64,000 bases of DNA from Alisma plantago-aquatica (GCA_963693085.1 OY856413.1:466929879-466993878), one strand, 5' to 3'. Counted from the stretch's first letter, positions 1-13,590 are shown. Numbers and translations are program-made. The notes: generated by a model from the letters alone, not told the origin.

Positions 1-1430
1 CATCATCATCATCATTACCACCTAGAGGGGCAAAAAGGGTGAACCTAGGTCTTATGTACCCAAGGCTTCTACGTACTCTCTACACCACACTTAGTCCTAG
101 GGTTTCATGTCCATCATTCCAGTCAAGTACTTATTCATTCAAAGGGTTCCTCTACAATTCAAACGTCCTTGTGGCGATGACTTGGATCCTAAACCATCGA
201 TAATATATGAAAAAAAAATCTTTTGTACATATAAGATAATAATGAAAATAAGTTTGACGATGAAAATCTGTCGATGAAAAATCCAAAATTGGCACCAAAA
301 ACAATCAATTCGAGAAGTCCACCACTTATCCACCACATGAAAATTGTAGTATTATTCTATCGTCATTGCAGTCTACCAACATCTTCTAATATCTCAATCA
401 TACAAGTGGTAAGAAAAAAACACATCTCTAGTCTCATAGCATATGAGGAAGAAGGGTCTCCTAGTACGCGTGGTCAAATCCTATTAAACCTTGACGAGGT
501 ATGACACCAACCATTCCCCATGTCACTCTCAAGCATAAATGACACAGGCTCATCACAAGACCTAAGGGAGTCATAAGATCATCTAACCATTATAGTAAGA
601 TATATGTGTTCCTTCTACACTTGACGATTACAACCATAGTTCCGTCACAAAATAAGATGAACTATATATCCAAATTACTCATCACATCGTTCACTGGGTG
701 ATCTAATTTCTCCATGGAGGTGAGAGAGACAAACTCCTAAGAACATTCTACCAGACAATAGATTCGACCCACCAATCCTCATGCATGAGGCATAAAAAGA
801 CTAAACAAAGATGGCATAAAAAAAGCTAAACAAAGATGGCATTTAATCCTTAGATAGATGGCCTTAGGACATACCTATATTGAGATACTCCATGTAGAAG
901 GCAATACATGCATTTTAATAACTAAGCTAGTTCACGTTATCACTTAGTACTAAGGGAATCATCTTAAATCTTAAGATACACATCGGGAGTTTACATCTAT
1001 AATTTATGTGTTCTTAGTACCCCAAAGTAGGTATATACGAGGCATGCTAGAGAAACAACAAAGGGACAGGGGTTCAAGCTGACAGCTAGAACTAAGCTTA
1101 ACTATGACTATTCAAATCATTCAACATTGCAAGCTCTTAGGCTACCATACTAGAAAACCATGGCGTGTGAACTAACACTACAAGAGTCAATTCCATGTGG
1201 CTTCATCCCACCCTCATAAAGATGGTATGTGTGTTAAGGGTTACTAGAAGCTAACTCACATCCACATAGGTGGGTTGAGGAGTGTAAGTGCCCAAAATAA
1301 TTAGGATTTGAAAACCCTAATTGGTATTCTACTACTAGGTGATTAGTTTGCCAACAACCTCTAAGGGTCACCTACCTAATTAAGGGTCATCCTAGGATAA
1401 CTTGAAATAGTCAAGTTACCGACTGCTTAG
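1..1430 (-). mobile_element. Internal leader region of a partial minus-strand LTR retrotransposon
   Basis: This stretch lies inside the primer site at 1431-1442, so on the minus strand it is the leader or gag-proximal part of an element whose other end is outside the window. It begins with a short CAT microsatellite (1-16). Only short, stop-ridden reading frames are present and no gag motif or zinc knuckle is visible in 1.4 kb, so it is either a long untranslated leader or a non-autonomous element. The assignment rests on the adjoining primer site and LTR. Confidence 0.55.
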
Positions 1431-1442
1431 GCTCTAATACCA
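1431..1442 (-). other. Primer binding site, tRNA-Met type
   Basis: The minus strand reads TGGTATTAGAGC, the common plant variant of the initiator tRNA-Met primer site. It sits three bases inside the TG end of the LTR at 1446, which fixes the element's orientation as minus. Confidence 0.7.
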
Positions 1443-1445
1443 TTT

Positions 1446-4400
1446 TGTAAAGAGTGAGACCCGAAAGGGGATCTACTCAAATGATATAATACAAGAGCCA
1501 TGTAATAATAAAGCAGCGGAAACAAAACTATTTCAAAGTTACAAGATGTATCTTTATACAATTGTTCCTCACCATAAAAGGTGGCATGACATAATGAAAA
1601 GTTATAAATCTAAGTCCAGTTGCAGAGGGCAACCCGGCTATCCCAAGCTATCCATAACTCCACATATGGCTCATGATCTTCTTGAGTCCATGTCCTCTAA
1701 TGTACCTACACCTGGGTGGAAGGGAACATCACCCAGAAAATAGGAAACAAAGTATAGAGGTCAGCAAAGGCTGAGTATGTACATATACAAAACACTTCAA
1801 GCATTATAATGGGTTTTAAGTATAAAGAGATGATCCCACAAGAAAGGGGGGCTATTTGCAATTAGGTAAGTTCAAGAGAAATGTAACAAAAGAAATGAGG
1901 CATATTAAATTCAGATTACAAGCATGATAATAAAGAGTGTCTTGCCATAACAATCATCCACATATTCATATTATAACAACAAATATTTGCATGCATAACA
2001 ATGTAGACTAAATATACCTAAAATAGGGCCATAACACCATAGGATCATGGCCTAAAATAAATAAGGGTGGAGACGCACACCCCGGGCATAAACACACACC
2101 CTATATATGTATGGTTGTACATAAGTACCGCTATTCTAGATATTATAGTCAAACATGTATCATGCATAAAATAGAGAGGCAAGACTAGCATTTTGGTCAA
2201 TTTTTCATAAAAAGGTAATCATAGCAAGTGGGGTCCAAGAACCCATATAAACAAGGTAGTCCAAAAACTACATGGATATAACGAGTCAACATCAAGAGAC
2301 ATAAATGTCTAAGGAATTAGATTTCATTAGGAATAAAAGTTCAAGAGATTCCTCATTAAATAAATGTAGGTTCAATCAAATAATGCCCAAAATAAAATAG
2401 AGGATGTACATACCTGATTTTCATGACTAGTGGTTAACTCAGTGGATACACTTGATCCTCAAAGTTGAGTATTCATCATAGGAATACATTATGTATGATA
2501 GTCAAATCAAATCTAACATGTGTATACATTTCTATTATAGATATTCATATTGTCCTTATCCTAGTCCCAATCACCAATGACACATTAGTGTTGGAATGTT
2601 ATTAAGTGGACATATGATCCATTAGGTATTAGTATTAGTTCTAATATCCATCTTTGAACATACATATGCCTAAATATTTCTAGGTTACACATATGTGTTC
2701 CATAGTAATCTACATTCCTTTATTTATGGTGTTATAGGTTTACACTCTATATATTTATTGTATGGTTCAGGTTTAGTCAACTATGATTGAGTATGCATTA
2801 TGCATTAGGTACATTTATTAAGATGCTCTTGAAGGAATTTCGTATTCAAGTTTCTCATAAACTTGTATTTTAAACACATAATTACCTCATATTATGGGAA
2901 CCAATAGTATACATTATCATCATTTTGATGCCAAGAACTCGACACATATTGTATATATATTTTTTACCTATTGTTATCCATGGATTTTGTAATAGTAAGA
3001 ACACATTAGCTACTGGATTTAGATTCCCTATAGACTAATACTCTAGTACATATATGCATGCCATCGTGATAAGCATATACATAATTGTAAGGGGTCCGCT
3101 AAGTCAATCAAGTTAATATTTCGTGTCTATATCCCATCTATCGTGTAAGATCTAGTTCTGAAATTGAAATACACAATGTAGTACATACCTCCATTTAGAG
3201 TTGTCATTCAACAAGCATGAGGTTGCTACATTCTTGCTTCATGTGCCAGCTAACAATGACTCCATGTTGTATCCAGTAGTTATGTCATACATGGTGGCAT
3301 CTGATGTGTCAAACTCCGCTGATGAGTCTAGCAATGGTTAGAGCTAGCAAGATGATCAACTGGTTCAGTTGGGATCAAGGAAGTAGAAGAGGAGGACGGT
3401 GGGGTTGTAGGTCTTTCGTTGGCCACTTGAGGTGGAGGCCATGCCCAACGGCCCTGGTGGCAGGCGCAAGGTAGGAGAAGGTGCATGGAGGTCAACCAGG
3501 GTTAGAGTGCATCTGTTTAGAGGTAAATTTGATCAGAGGCATCTTAGAAATAGTAGAGTTGCTACAAGCTTTAAGCAGATGAAGAGAAAGGAGGTTTTGT
3601 GGTGTGCAGATGCCATCCTTGGCCGTTGGAATTGTAGGCAGATATGAGGTGGCTGTCAGGAAGTCCGTGGCCACCAGAGTTGATGCATCAGATCAGGACA
3701 TCGTGATGCTCTCTTGGCGACTGGTGCATTTTGAAGGAGGCATGGTGAGGCGACGTTAGGTGCAAGCGAAGGAGAAAAGAAGGAGGCATAGGAGATAAGA
3801 TAGGGTGGGTACTAGCTCTCGATCCTCTCCAGCACCTATGTTTCTCACAATAGCTATAGGTGGTGGCATCTGCACCACTGCGGTGTTCATGGCAGTGCGA
3901 GCAAGGGGAGGAGAAGAGGTTGGATGGTGCTAAAGGATTGAGAAGGAGGCAGCAATAGAGATAGGGGGTCCTATAGGTGTCGGTGATTGGAGGTGTTCAC
4001 GGCTGGTTGTAGAAGAAGTATGTTGACAAACCACTGATGGCGTCGATTAGGGCTACGTTGGGCATAGAGCGCATGAGACGTGACACCGATGGTGGCACGA
4101 CCACCAACTCCAACCACCTGAGATCCGTAGAGCTACATCACTGGCCATTGGCCTGGTGGTCATGGTTTCTGTCTTCCATGCACAAGTACAAGGAGGAGGA
4201 CAAGAGGTCGAAGGGACAATGTGTTGGCACGGCCAATCTTGGTGCCCAATTCCCACTACCGGTGGGTTTGTTTCAGCAGACAGATCGTAGGAAAGAGGCG
4301 AAGGCCACAGAGAGGATGGAGAAGAAGAGAGAGAGATAGAGGAATATGTGAGGGAAACAACATGCTAGGGTTTTAGAGTTACGGAAGGGAAGAGGAGAAC

Positions 4401-5009
4401 AAAAAGAAGGAGACGTAAGAGAGGAGGAGGCGGAGGAAGTGGTCGCCGATTCTGTTCATTGCGGCGTTGGGTCCGCACGAAGATGCGTCTAGGAAAATGG
4501 GAGACTGCAGACATGGTTAGAAGTGAAAATGAATTAGAACTTAGGTCTAGATAATTGCATTGATATCCATTAAAAGCTTATAATCAATCAATTAAATGAA
4601 AGGGTAAACAATGTTCAATTCACCCCAACTTTGGTCTATAAACCAAACAAGATGCAAGGATTCTAGTTCTCATGTCAATTTCATATTTTAAAAATGTTTA
4701 ATATTTTATCGCTCACTAGTAAGTTAAAACCTAAGTAATGAATTTGATGCATGTCTTAACCAATTTGATACATTAGTTTATATTTTTATATTTTCCTTCA
4801 TCAATGAGACTTAGAATGGGTCTAGAATGCCAAAGTAAGATTTAATTGGTTGGTGAATTTTCTCAATAAACCCTAGTATTGTGTTGATTTGGTTAATTCA
4901 TCCTAAAACATTTTAATTTTAGGAGAATAAATATTAGATATTAACACATTTTAAAAGGGTCTAGGACAAGGTAGGTCTAGGATTATAGCCTAAATTTGAG
5001 TATGTTACA
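1446..5009 (-). repeat. 5' LTR (about 3.56 kb) of the minus-strand LTR element
   Basis: The segment is bounded by TGTAA on the left and TTACA on the right, a short perfect terminal inverted repeat typical of LTRs, with the primer site immediately inside its left edge. The interior is AT-rich except for a GC-rich purine-loaded block at about 3360-4510; the short open frames there look like chance frames. The partner LTR is outside the window, so the right boundary is inferred from the terminal motif only. The five bases after it (aaatg, 5010-5014) would be one copy of the target duplication. Confidence 0.55.
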
Positions 5010-5718
5010 AAATGTCAGGTTGATGTTTGTGGTGATTAACCAGGAACTATTGTTGACGTTGTTTGGGTGAAATTTGAAGAAAGACACACAAGACGATGAG
5101 GAGGAAAAGGCATGACCAGAAAAACTTTAGTAATGTACTTAGATAGAGAGCTCCAACTTCTCTCTAAGAGAGATGCAACTTTTCTCTAGAAGCTCCACCC
5201 TGGCAATGGCTACTCTCTACTACTACATCTACCCTCATGATTCCACTACAAAAGTTTACTTCTTCGAACATAGACATAGATTACACAACACTTGGAATGG
5301 AACAACATCCACCATAACAATCGGAGATTTAAGGTGCGATTCTCAGTATACAACACCTGAGATATCACCAATAACAACAACACTACAGAGAGATACAAGT
5401 ACACCCACCACATATGGATTCACTGCGATAGAATTGAAACAAAAGTTTGCTGAATGAATTACACCCACATTCAATACGACATTCAACTGCATAGCATTTA
5501 CTTCACAACCACCCACACCATGTACAATCGATACATTGCATAAAAAACACCAACTATAATAGACCCATCTAGAACCAGTAACATCACCAGCCGAGAAACA
5601 TCTTGAGCAGTATACACTGCTCAAATATCCCCCACCACACACCACCAACCTTCCCAAAGATGGTTTACCTAGATGTATACATGGAAAACATATTGATGTG
5701 CACATTCCTCCCTAGATC

Positions 5719-6417
5719 ATGGAGATACCTCAATGTAGACATCAACGATGGCATCATCCATTTTTATGTGGAAATAACATGTTGAGGATGATGAACGAGC
5801 ATCCAACACCGCAAGACAACCAAGAATCCCTGGAAGAAGAACTTGCAGACACAACCACATCGCCAATCATGACGCGACAAGAACCACCAGGGTTTGAAGA
5901 CCCTTTGCCTACACATTTCAGGACACAATCTTTACACAACGAGATGGATGAAGAGACATTCCAAAAATTGAAGACGGCCATCATTGATGATCTTCAAGCT
6001 ACACCGAGCCCAACTCTCATCAGATCAAGTGCAACAAACAATGATCATGAAGTGGTACTATCATATGCAACTCTGCTTTGCACACATGAATCACAAAAAA
6101 GGAAGAACTTCTTTGCTATCAACGACACAGGAATGACATTTTGTCAACCCATTTCTACTGTTGCTGATACATCTCTAGATGAAAAACATACAAATGATCA
6201 TATATCACCTGAATCTTCTTGCCTTATGTCTCATATTGTTCCATCGACTGATAACATTAACCTCCTAGCATCATGGGATAGAATTGGTGATTTTATTCCT
6301 TTCTGCCATAACATCGACATTGACTTCCCACTCCATGCGGAGAGGGAGAAATTCCTCACAGATCTTATCAAAGAAAACCATTGGACTGACACCCAGATTG
6401 ACCACCGACATACATAG
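5719..6417 (+). pseudogene. LINE first-ORF or inter-ORF region, decayed
   Basis: This 232-codon open frame lies directly before the endonuclease of the LINE and ends 44 bp before it. It is acidic and rich in Thr, Ser and His, and no zinc knuckle or RNA-recognition motif is visible. By position it is the 3' part of ORF1 or a linker of the LINE. An upstream open frame at 5173-5457 may be an earlier part of the same region in another frame. Function cannot be assigned from motifs; the call depends on context. Confidence 0.4.
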
Positions 6418-6460
6418 TGAACTATCCTATACTTTTTGAACACATCTCTGTGATACCAAC

Positions 6461-7165
6461 ATGAACTTTTTTACTTTGAACGCCTGCTGGGCGACTGCGC
6501 CCAATAGAAGAAGAACTATTAGAAACACCATTTACCAACATCACATCAACCAAATCACCATACTAGAAACTAAAACTACCCTCAATGATTTCCAAGTGAA
6601 GCAATTAGGAGGTCGACACATTAATAAATGGATCCAACACCCTCCAATAGGTTTCAGTGGCGACATACTCATAGGATAGAATGACTGCACATACCACACC
6701 ACCCAGTCCACCATTCTTAACTAAACATCATGGTATAATTGCTCCATATCGGTGGCTACACACTGGTGTATATGGACCTCCTAGTCCAAATAAAGCACCT
6801 TTCTTAGATGAACTGAACTCTCTAGATTCACTACACATGAACACTCCATGGGTCATTGGTGGTGATTTCAACATGGTCACATGCCCAGAGAAAAAATATC
6901 ATACACAATCACATGGTTTTACACAGACACCTCATCACACTACTCTTTTCAATACCTACATCACCTCACATAATCTTTGTGACCTCCAATCTAGTAATGA
7001 ATGTTGGACGTGGCACATAGGAATATCTAGAGCCAGACTTGACCAATTTTTGTGCAATAATCTATTAGACACAATTACACTCGGGGACACACACAACTCT
7101 TGTTGCATCCAACCTGTCTGATCACCTTCCCATTCTTCTATAGACTCAACCAAAGAGATGGGGAT
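6461..7165 (+). pseudogene. LINE AP-like endonuclease domain, decayed
   Basis: The domain nicks target DNA so that the free 3' end primes reverse transcription. It starts with MNFFTLNACWATAP, matching the usual LINE start with NxRG degraded, and the catalytic Glu is retained in the LETK motif (about residue 36). A stop at 6676 and a frame change separate the next block, which has the GGDFNMV motif (about 6858-6880), an RLDQFL block (about 7030-7055) and, in a further frame, SDHLPILL at 7117-7140, the conserved SDH signature. Key motifs survive but are in three frames, so no active enzyme can be made. Confidence 0.8.
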
Positions 7166-7169
7166 ATAA

Positions 7170-9265
7170 TCCTTTTTGCTTCAAATGTTTTTGGACTCAC
7201 CACCAAGATTTCACCCCTATGATCAGAAATGTTTGGCATGCACAATCTTCCACTGACAATCCAGGTTTCGACATACACCACAAACTCAAGTTACTTAGAC
7301 CTATCCTTAAGAGATGGAACTGCACACAATTTGGATCCATCCTTGAGATCATCAAGAGAAAGGAAGAACAACTCCTCACCATCTTACAAAACCAACAGAT
7401 GCACACATTCCCATTATCCTATAGATCAAAACTCTCAAAGCCCATGAAGAAATTATATGGAAACAACGAGCCAAAATCAAATGGCTGAAGGAGGGAGACA
7501 AGAACACAAAATTTTTCCACTCGACCTACAATACCAAGTGCAACCCTCCTGCTGATCACCAACATATATGGTATTGATACCTCCACTCAATCCATAAACA
7601 CCCTCACCAACAACATTACCAACTTCTTCAACTGTTTATACAACAATGAACATTCTCTATATCAATAGATATCTTTTGACTGGGATAGACTTTTAACATA
7701 TAAGATCCCATCAACAAATAATCTCCTTAATCCCTTCCTCGATATGGAAATCCAAGGTGCGATGGAGCATTTAGGACTAGACAAATCACCTGAACCATAC
7801 ATATATGACATGCCCTTCTATCAAGCATCCTGACCCATCATCAAGGAGGATTTGACCAAGCTTCTTGCTTAGATTCACCAATTACAAAACATTAAACATC
7901 TCCTCACATCTATTAACCACACCCATATTGCCATGATCCAAAAAACTGATCATCCAAACTCCATTCCAGATTACAGACCCATTATCCTCATCAATTTTTA
8001 CATATAAGATCATTGCCAAGATACTTAGCAGTCGCATGAAACCACACCTCAACAACATCATTGACATTCAATAGTGTGCATTCTTGCCTCATATGAACAT
8101 CCAAGATGCATTCATCACGGTTCAAGAAACCCTACATACCTATCACACTTTGAAAACCAACTCTCATCTTTAAATTGGAGTTCAAAAAGACATTTGACAA
8201 GATTAATTGAAAACTTCTTATCAAATGTATGTATGTATTTATTTTTCCTACAAAATGGTGTTCCTGGATACAATCCTGCATCAACACTAGTACCCTCATA
8301 AATAGGTCCCCACATGGCTACTTTAAGAACACTAATGGGCTTCGACAAGGTGACCCACTATCCCTCTACTTATTCATCATCATCATTGTTGTCTTAACTC
8401 ATTCATATGAAATGCCACAGATGTTTGGTACATCAACAAGCCTAGGGTATGCACACACAATGTGATACAATATGCAGATGACACCATCATCTTCATAAAA
8501 CTAAATGACTCTAGTGTCATTAATATCGTCAAGATTCTAGTGATATTCACCAAATGGTCTGGACTTAAAATCAATTTTGCTAAATCCACCATTATCTGCG
8601 ACCATGTGGAATCCACAAAAAGGGATAGATACACACGTATGTGGGGATGTCGACATGAAACTTTCCCATTCACATACCTCAGACTCCCACTCACACCCAC
8701 TCGCCTTCCATGCTCTACATGGAACTCGATCACCAACAAACTAAACAACCGAGTCTGTGCATGGGAAAATAATCACCTATCTGTAGCAGGTCACATATCT
8801 CTATTCAACACATCACTCACACCCATCATCATCTACTACCTATGCATCCCACTCCCAACCACGATCCTCAATAACATTGATTGAATCCATAGGAAGTTCC
8901 TATGGGAACACAAAGGTGATAAACTACACCCAGTCAAATGGGAAACAATATGCAGTCCTAAGAAGGAGGGCAGATGGGGCATCATCAACATCAAAGTCCA
9001 TAGTCTTTGCCTCATATACAAGATCACAACATCAATCAGTAACAAAGACAACAAACTATGGTGAGACATCATCACTGACAAATACCTCTTACATCAAACA
9101 CCATGGTCCTTTACAACAAATAGGACATCATCACCCCTATGTAAATACAAAGCCAACACACTCCACATCATTTTGAGCACCATACGGACACCACCACACT
9201 TATGGAAGAACACCAAATTCTGGCATGATCCATGGCATGGACAAAAACTTATCATCCTACAACTC
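7170..9265 (+). pseudogene. LINE reverse transcriptase, decayed and interrupted
   Basis: Motifs appear in the expected order on the plus strand: [15 protein letters not shown] (about 7465-7520), the GLDKSPEPY block that replaces the usual KAPGPDG (about 7773), an HMNIQDAF block (about 8092), GLRQGDPLS at 8337-8363 and the catalytic YADD at 8471-8482. The thumb region continues with KFLWEHKG and KEGRWGI blocks near 8890-8980. Several frameshifts and stops break it. It is cut at 9265 by the LTR element and its C-terminal part resumes at 16353. Confidence 0.85.
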
Positions 9266-11425
9266 TGTCAAGGAACCGGAATCCCAATCCCATGAACCAA
9301 ATGTATACCAAAGGCAACATGCGGAAGCGTAAAGCTGAGCACACATGAACAAATAACAATATAAAGGCACCAACACAGTCTCAACATTCAACAAGTATAA
9401 ATTATACAAAATGCATTATATTCATGAATTCGGTTACATATTTTCAGAGTCAAGGTACAAGTCATTCATGTGCACTAAATCTGGATCTTACAACAAGTAC
9501 ACCTAGCATAGCTCACCAAGCCCATCAACCTTCTAGCCATCTCTGAACCTAAAAACAAAATACGAGAAATGGGTCAACACATGAGGTGTTGAGTATGGGG
9601 CAAAAAGATACATATATGTATAAGCTTTGCATAATTTTGAAAAGATTTCAATACTAAATGAATAAGAATAAATATGTTAATTGTTTAACAAAAGCAAAAC
9701 CATATTTTATGTCATTTCACTCCATTATATCAACAATATCAAGCATGTTTAAGGCCTTTGACCAACTTCCCATCGGAAGGGTCCGTAAGGGTTACAAAAT
9801 TAGCTAACCCTTTTATATGAGAGGGACCTCAAGGCCATAGCCAAGAGCTAACCCTTTATCAACAAAATTATAATGGAGTTCTATATATATGTGTGTCTTC
9901 AAGTTATAAAATTGATGAGGCAAACATTGAGTAAGACATAGCAATACTACATGGCAATATTTGAGCAAGTAAACAAACAAGCATACAATATATGTCTTTT
10001 CAAGAAAGAAAGTGATAGTCATATAACTAGATAAGGCCCATACCTGATTCAGAGATTTCAAAACCTAACATATCCTTTACCATCTAGCCACATGCCAAAC
10101 CTGATTAAGAATAAGATTGCATATACACATTAGATTCTTATCATTAACCCTAATTAGGCGTATTTTAGGGTTTTGGCCAAGTTGGGCTCCAAGTTGCGTA
10201 TTAGTATATTAGATGATCTCATATTGATTTAGGGTCCATCATAAGAGTGTGGTTCAAGAATGGTTGTAAGGTTTCTCCAAGAGTTATAACAACATAAATT
10301 ATTGATCTCATGTTTGGTTAAGCATTAAGAGTCATTAGGTAGCAAGGTTAGCATCAAAAGAGCAATGGGTAGATTAGGACCCTCATTAGGGTCACAAGAG
10401 CATAAGACTTACTAATTTAATGCTCTAAAGGCTATAAGTAAATCAAAGATTCAAGCTTCATCATCATCATGCATTAAATATGGTCATCATAGTAAAAAAC
10501 GCTTATTTTTGCAAAACAGTGGAATAGAAAGAACATTTAGACTCTACAAATATATTCATGTTGTAGGTCTCGTCGAGAGGATAAATTTGGTATATAGGTT
10601 TGCTATATTTGGCCAAGGGAAAAGAGAGTTATCATTTCTTAAAGTTTTAAACTCAAAACCATAGTATACCGAGTAGCATACCCTGAAATTATGTGAAGGA
10701 TCTCAGCCTTTCACCCTTGATCCGATGGCCACTCTCTTGTATCCATTCTGGGCCTTTGGTCTTGGGCTAAGGTGCTTGTTGGGCCTTTCTCACCCGAGCA
10801 CCCCTAGCGTATTGTCCGACTCGGTCCCTTCGTCCGACAACGCCCCCGAGCACGCACCCTTTGTTTCCCGTGCGGAAACAGGGGAGAGATAGGGGAAGGC
10901 GCCCCACCTCCTCAGTGGTTAGCCCGCCCAGAACAACCCACCAAGGAGCAGGTCAGGAGGAAGATCAGTGCTCCATGAATGCTAGCCACTAAGGTGGGGC
11001 CCAGAACAACCCACCAATGCACATAACGAATGCTAGCCACTAAGGGTCAAATTCAAGCTAAATCAACTAATTCAAGTGAGAAAGTAGTCATTTTTGAAAA
11101 GGCACAACTTGCGCTACAAATGTTTGAATAGGGTGAATTTTGTGTTATTGGACTCATTATTGAAAACTCTACATCATGATTTATATTGGAAAGAATAAAG
11201 ATTATTGAAATGAGGTTCAACATATATATTAAGATTGTGACACATTAAAGTGTGTAACTTAGTTCGAAAAGGCAAATTAATGTCAAACATCTCAAATGAT
11301 CATTGGTGCAATTAAATGGAAGTATAACCATACTCAAACTATGTAATTGATATTCAATTGAGTATAAGTCACTTGATGAGAGAGAAAGAGTACAATAAAG
11401 GAGAGAGAAAATCAAGGTTGTCACA
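9266..11425 (-). repeat. 3' LTR of the LARD-like element (2.16 kb)
   Basis: It aligns with 13593-16347 over its whole length but lacks about 450 bp present in the other copy (about 15330-15780) and lacks the SINE. At the gap it carries a scar: an 18-bp string from 10927-10944 is repeated at 11000-11017, and the gctagccactaagg string occurs twice (10981 and 11030). The lost part includes the putative TATA box of the LTR. Confidence 0.9.
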
Positions 11426-11438
11426 TCCTTCCCTCCTT
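11426..11438 (-). other. Polypurine tract of the LARD-like element
   Basis: The minus strand reads AAGGAGGGAAGGA directly before the TGTGACA start of the 3' LTR, the expected plus-strand priming site. Confidence 0.85.
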
Positions 11439-13578
11439 ACAAGGAATTTCATCCCTGGAATTCGTCCACAATTATAGTTAAGAGTCAAGTCAGGATCCAT
11501 CGGGTCTGCTTATTCAACCATGGTTGTCAAGGCATTCCCCACAATAGGATGCATACTTAGGCTATCATCATCAAGGGTGTATTCATATCGATTATATACC
11601 TATAACTTAGTGTTTTGTCATATCATGACATTATCATGATATTAGGGTTATCCCATCCTTTAGTATCCATACATAGGGATATTGTTTTTTTTCATAAGAG
11701 ACCAAGTTGTATTATAAAAATATATGTTATCAATTCTCAAACGAACATGTTCAGGGTCATGACTTTCAAATGAGACTATCATCGAGTGTGTATCTCATCT
11801 TTATTCTAGATTTCATGCATGTTTTTTATTTTCCCCAAAATTTCTACCAAATCTAATCAATTATATTCTTTTTTTTTCATTTTGAATCTAAAATTAGACA
11901 ATGTATACATCATGTTTATTCGAGTTAATTCCCCAAGAGCATTAACATATCGAGTTAATCATTTTTTTTTCATTTGAGTATGAGATTGGGCATGTTAACC
12001 CTGATTATTCAAGCTAAGATTTCATGACATCATCATATTAATTTCATCATTTCAAGGCTACATCTTTTATGTATAGTATGATTTCATACTAGTTCTAGCT
12101 TATGAGAGTGGCTATTGCTCATTTATCAAAAATTTAACTTAAGTGAGATTCTTTCATGTATCAAGCATCATTCGAGGAACAACATTATCATCAACATCAA
12201 GGTTTTGAAACTTGTATCTAGAAAGAGATCCACAAGCTCAAGCCACTCAAGCTAAGACATATATATGTCAAGGCAAAACATGCTAACCCTCGACATCTAC
12301 CCATATCAAGCTTTTACCCAACATTTCAAATGAAGTCGACCACTAGATTCCTTTACATCAAGCCACTAACCTGAGTACAAGGCTCATCATGGATATAACA
12401 CATCATGTATATCATCTTAGGGTCTTGGGACATCTCCCTCACCTATATATCAAGCATCAAAATTTTCATTTGCCTCTTTCTCTAGGGTTAGATATTTTCA
12501 TAAGACATCTAGGGTTCGACATTTTCAAAGAAACCACACACTAGGTCACTCAACTCCTATATTTAGTGGTAGTCTAGCCAGGGAACCATCATTATATATT
12601 TCATCATGCATATTTTTCAACTTTTCACATATTTTTAGGGGTTAGGTACTCTGACCTTCTCCTGTGGCGGGTCGACTCATATCAAAAGGTCACCCTGTTC
12701 ATATGTCCCATGCTAGAGGTCCTACTTTGTAAAGAGATTGAGGCCCATGTTGGTCTCAAACTATATGTCGCATATCATATCTCAACACGCACAAGACTAT
12801 GTACAAGCAAACATGCCAACCAACTAGCTACGTTTAACACATCAACCAAGTCATATGTATTAACAAGGTGCTAGGTCTAGCTAGGGTTGCATGGTCAAAC
12901 TCATTTTAGATTGTCACCCTACTTGACCTCCTCAAGAACAAACTTGGGTTTTATCGACATCATTAATAACATCAACATCAAAATCAACATCGAGATCGAG
13001 ATTGACATGAACATCATTACCATTATCATCATCATATTAAGTTATCTATGCTACTCACTAGCCTAACCTTTATCATGGCTCTAGACAACTCTAGATACTA
13101 CCAGTATCAACTAAACTCTCATCTAGACTTGATGTTACATCTCTTTCTCTTAGGTTACATAGACACTCACTGCCTTTCTGGGTGTGGTAACATTTTTCAT
13201 AGGTACATATACTAGTACTTGAAATAGATTTTCTCCAACGTTGAAACATTCGATGAAAACCACCATACTCCATTCAAATAAAACCAAAACCAAAATGAGT
13301 CACCACACTCATTAGGAAGTCTAGTATCATGACACCTAGAGAACTAGCAAGAACATGGTGCACACTTGTGTAGACATCCTAAGCACATGTCGTGAGCATA
13401 TGTCTAGGGAGGTAAATTACACAAGTCTACACCTAGTTCTAGAACATCTAGGTTCTAAACTAGAGGCTAAGTCAACCTAGTCCACAAAGGACATCTTATT
13501 AAGTTTTCTAGGGTTGAGATGTAAGGTGAGTTTAGTTTGTGTTTTATGTGATCAATGTTTGGTGTAGTTATTGTTCAT
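11439..13578 (-). mobile_element. Non-coding internal domain of the LARD-like element
   Basis: About 2.1 kb between polypurine tract and primer site. No open frame above 60 codons looks real, and no zinc knuckle, protease, RT, RNase H or integrase motif is seen on either strand. It is AT-rich with CAT/ATC microsatellite-like runs near 12960-13040. The only notable structure is a hairpin close to the primer site (13431-13453). Confidence 0.8.
13431..13453 (-). other. Leader hairpin with palindromic loop
   Basis: ACCTAG (13431-13436) and CTAGGT (13448-13453) form a perfect 6-bp stem around an 11-nt loop that contains the palindrome TTCTAGAA. It lies 125 nt inside the primer site. The same stem and loop length occur 129 nt inside the primer site of the element at 41725-49866, within a longer conserved block. 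Confidence 0.5.
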
Positions 13579-13590
13579 GCTCTGATACCA
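13579..13590 (-). other. Primer binding site, tRNA-Met
   Basis: The minus strand reads TGGTATCAGAGC, an exact match to the usual plant initiator tRNA-Met primer site, two bases from the LTR edge at 13593. It fixes the orientation of the element. Confidence 0.9.

Larger units (their letters stand above)
5010..9265 (+). mobile_element. L1-type LINE, 5' portion (split by an LTR element)
   Basis: This is a decayed non-LTR retrotransposon read on the plus strand: a first-ORF or linker region, then an AP-type endonuclease, then reverse transcriptase. It breaks at 9265 where an LTR element has inserted and resumes at 16353. The true 5' end is not resolved; the stretch 5010-5700 may include LINE leader or older flanking DNA. 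Reading frames are broken by frameshifts and stops, so it is immobile. Endonuclease before RT and a C-terminal zinc finger place it with plant L1 elements. Confidence 0.85.

Noticed and set aside
1..16. CAT trinucleotide repeat at the window edge
   Set aside because: Only five units, too short to be notable.
4037..4339. 100-codon open frame in a GC-rich stretch
   Set aside because: It lies inside the long LTR at 1446-5009, has low-complexity basic composition and no domain.
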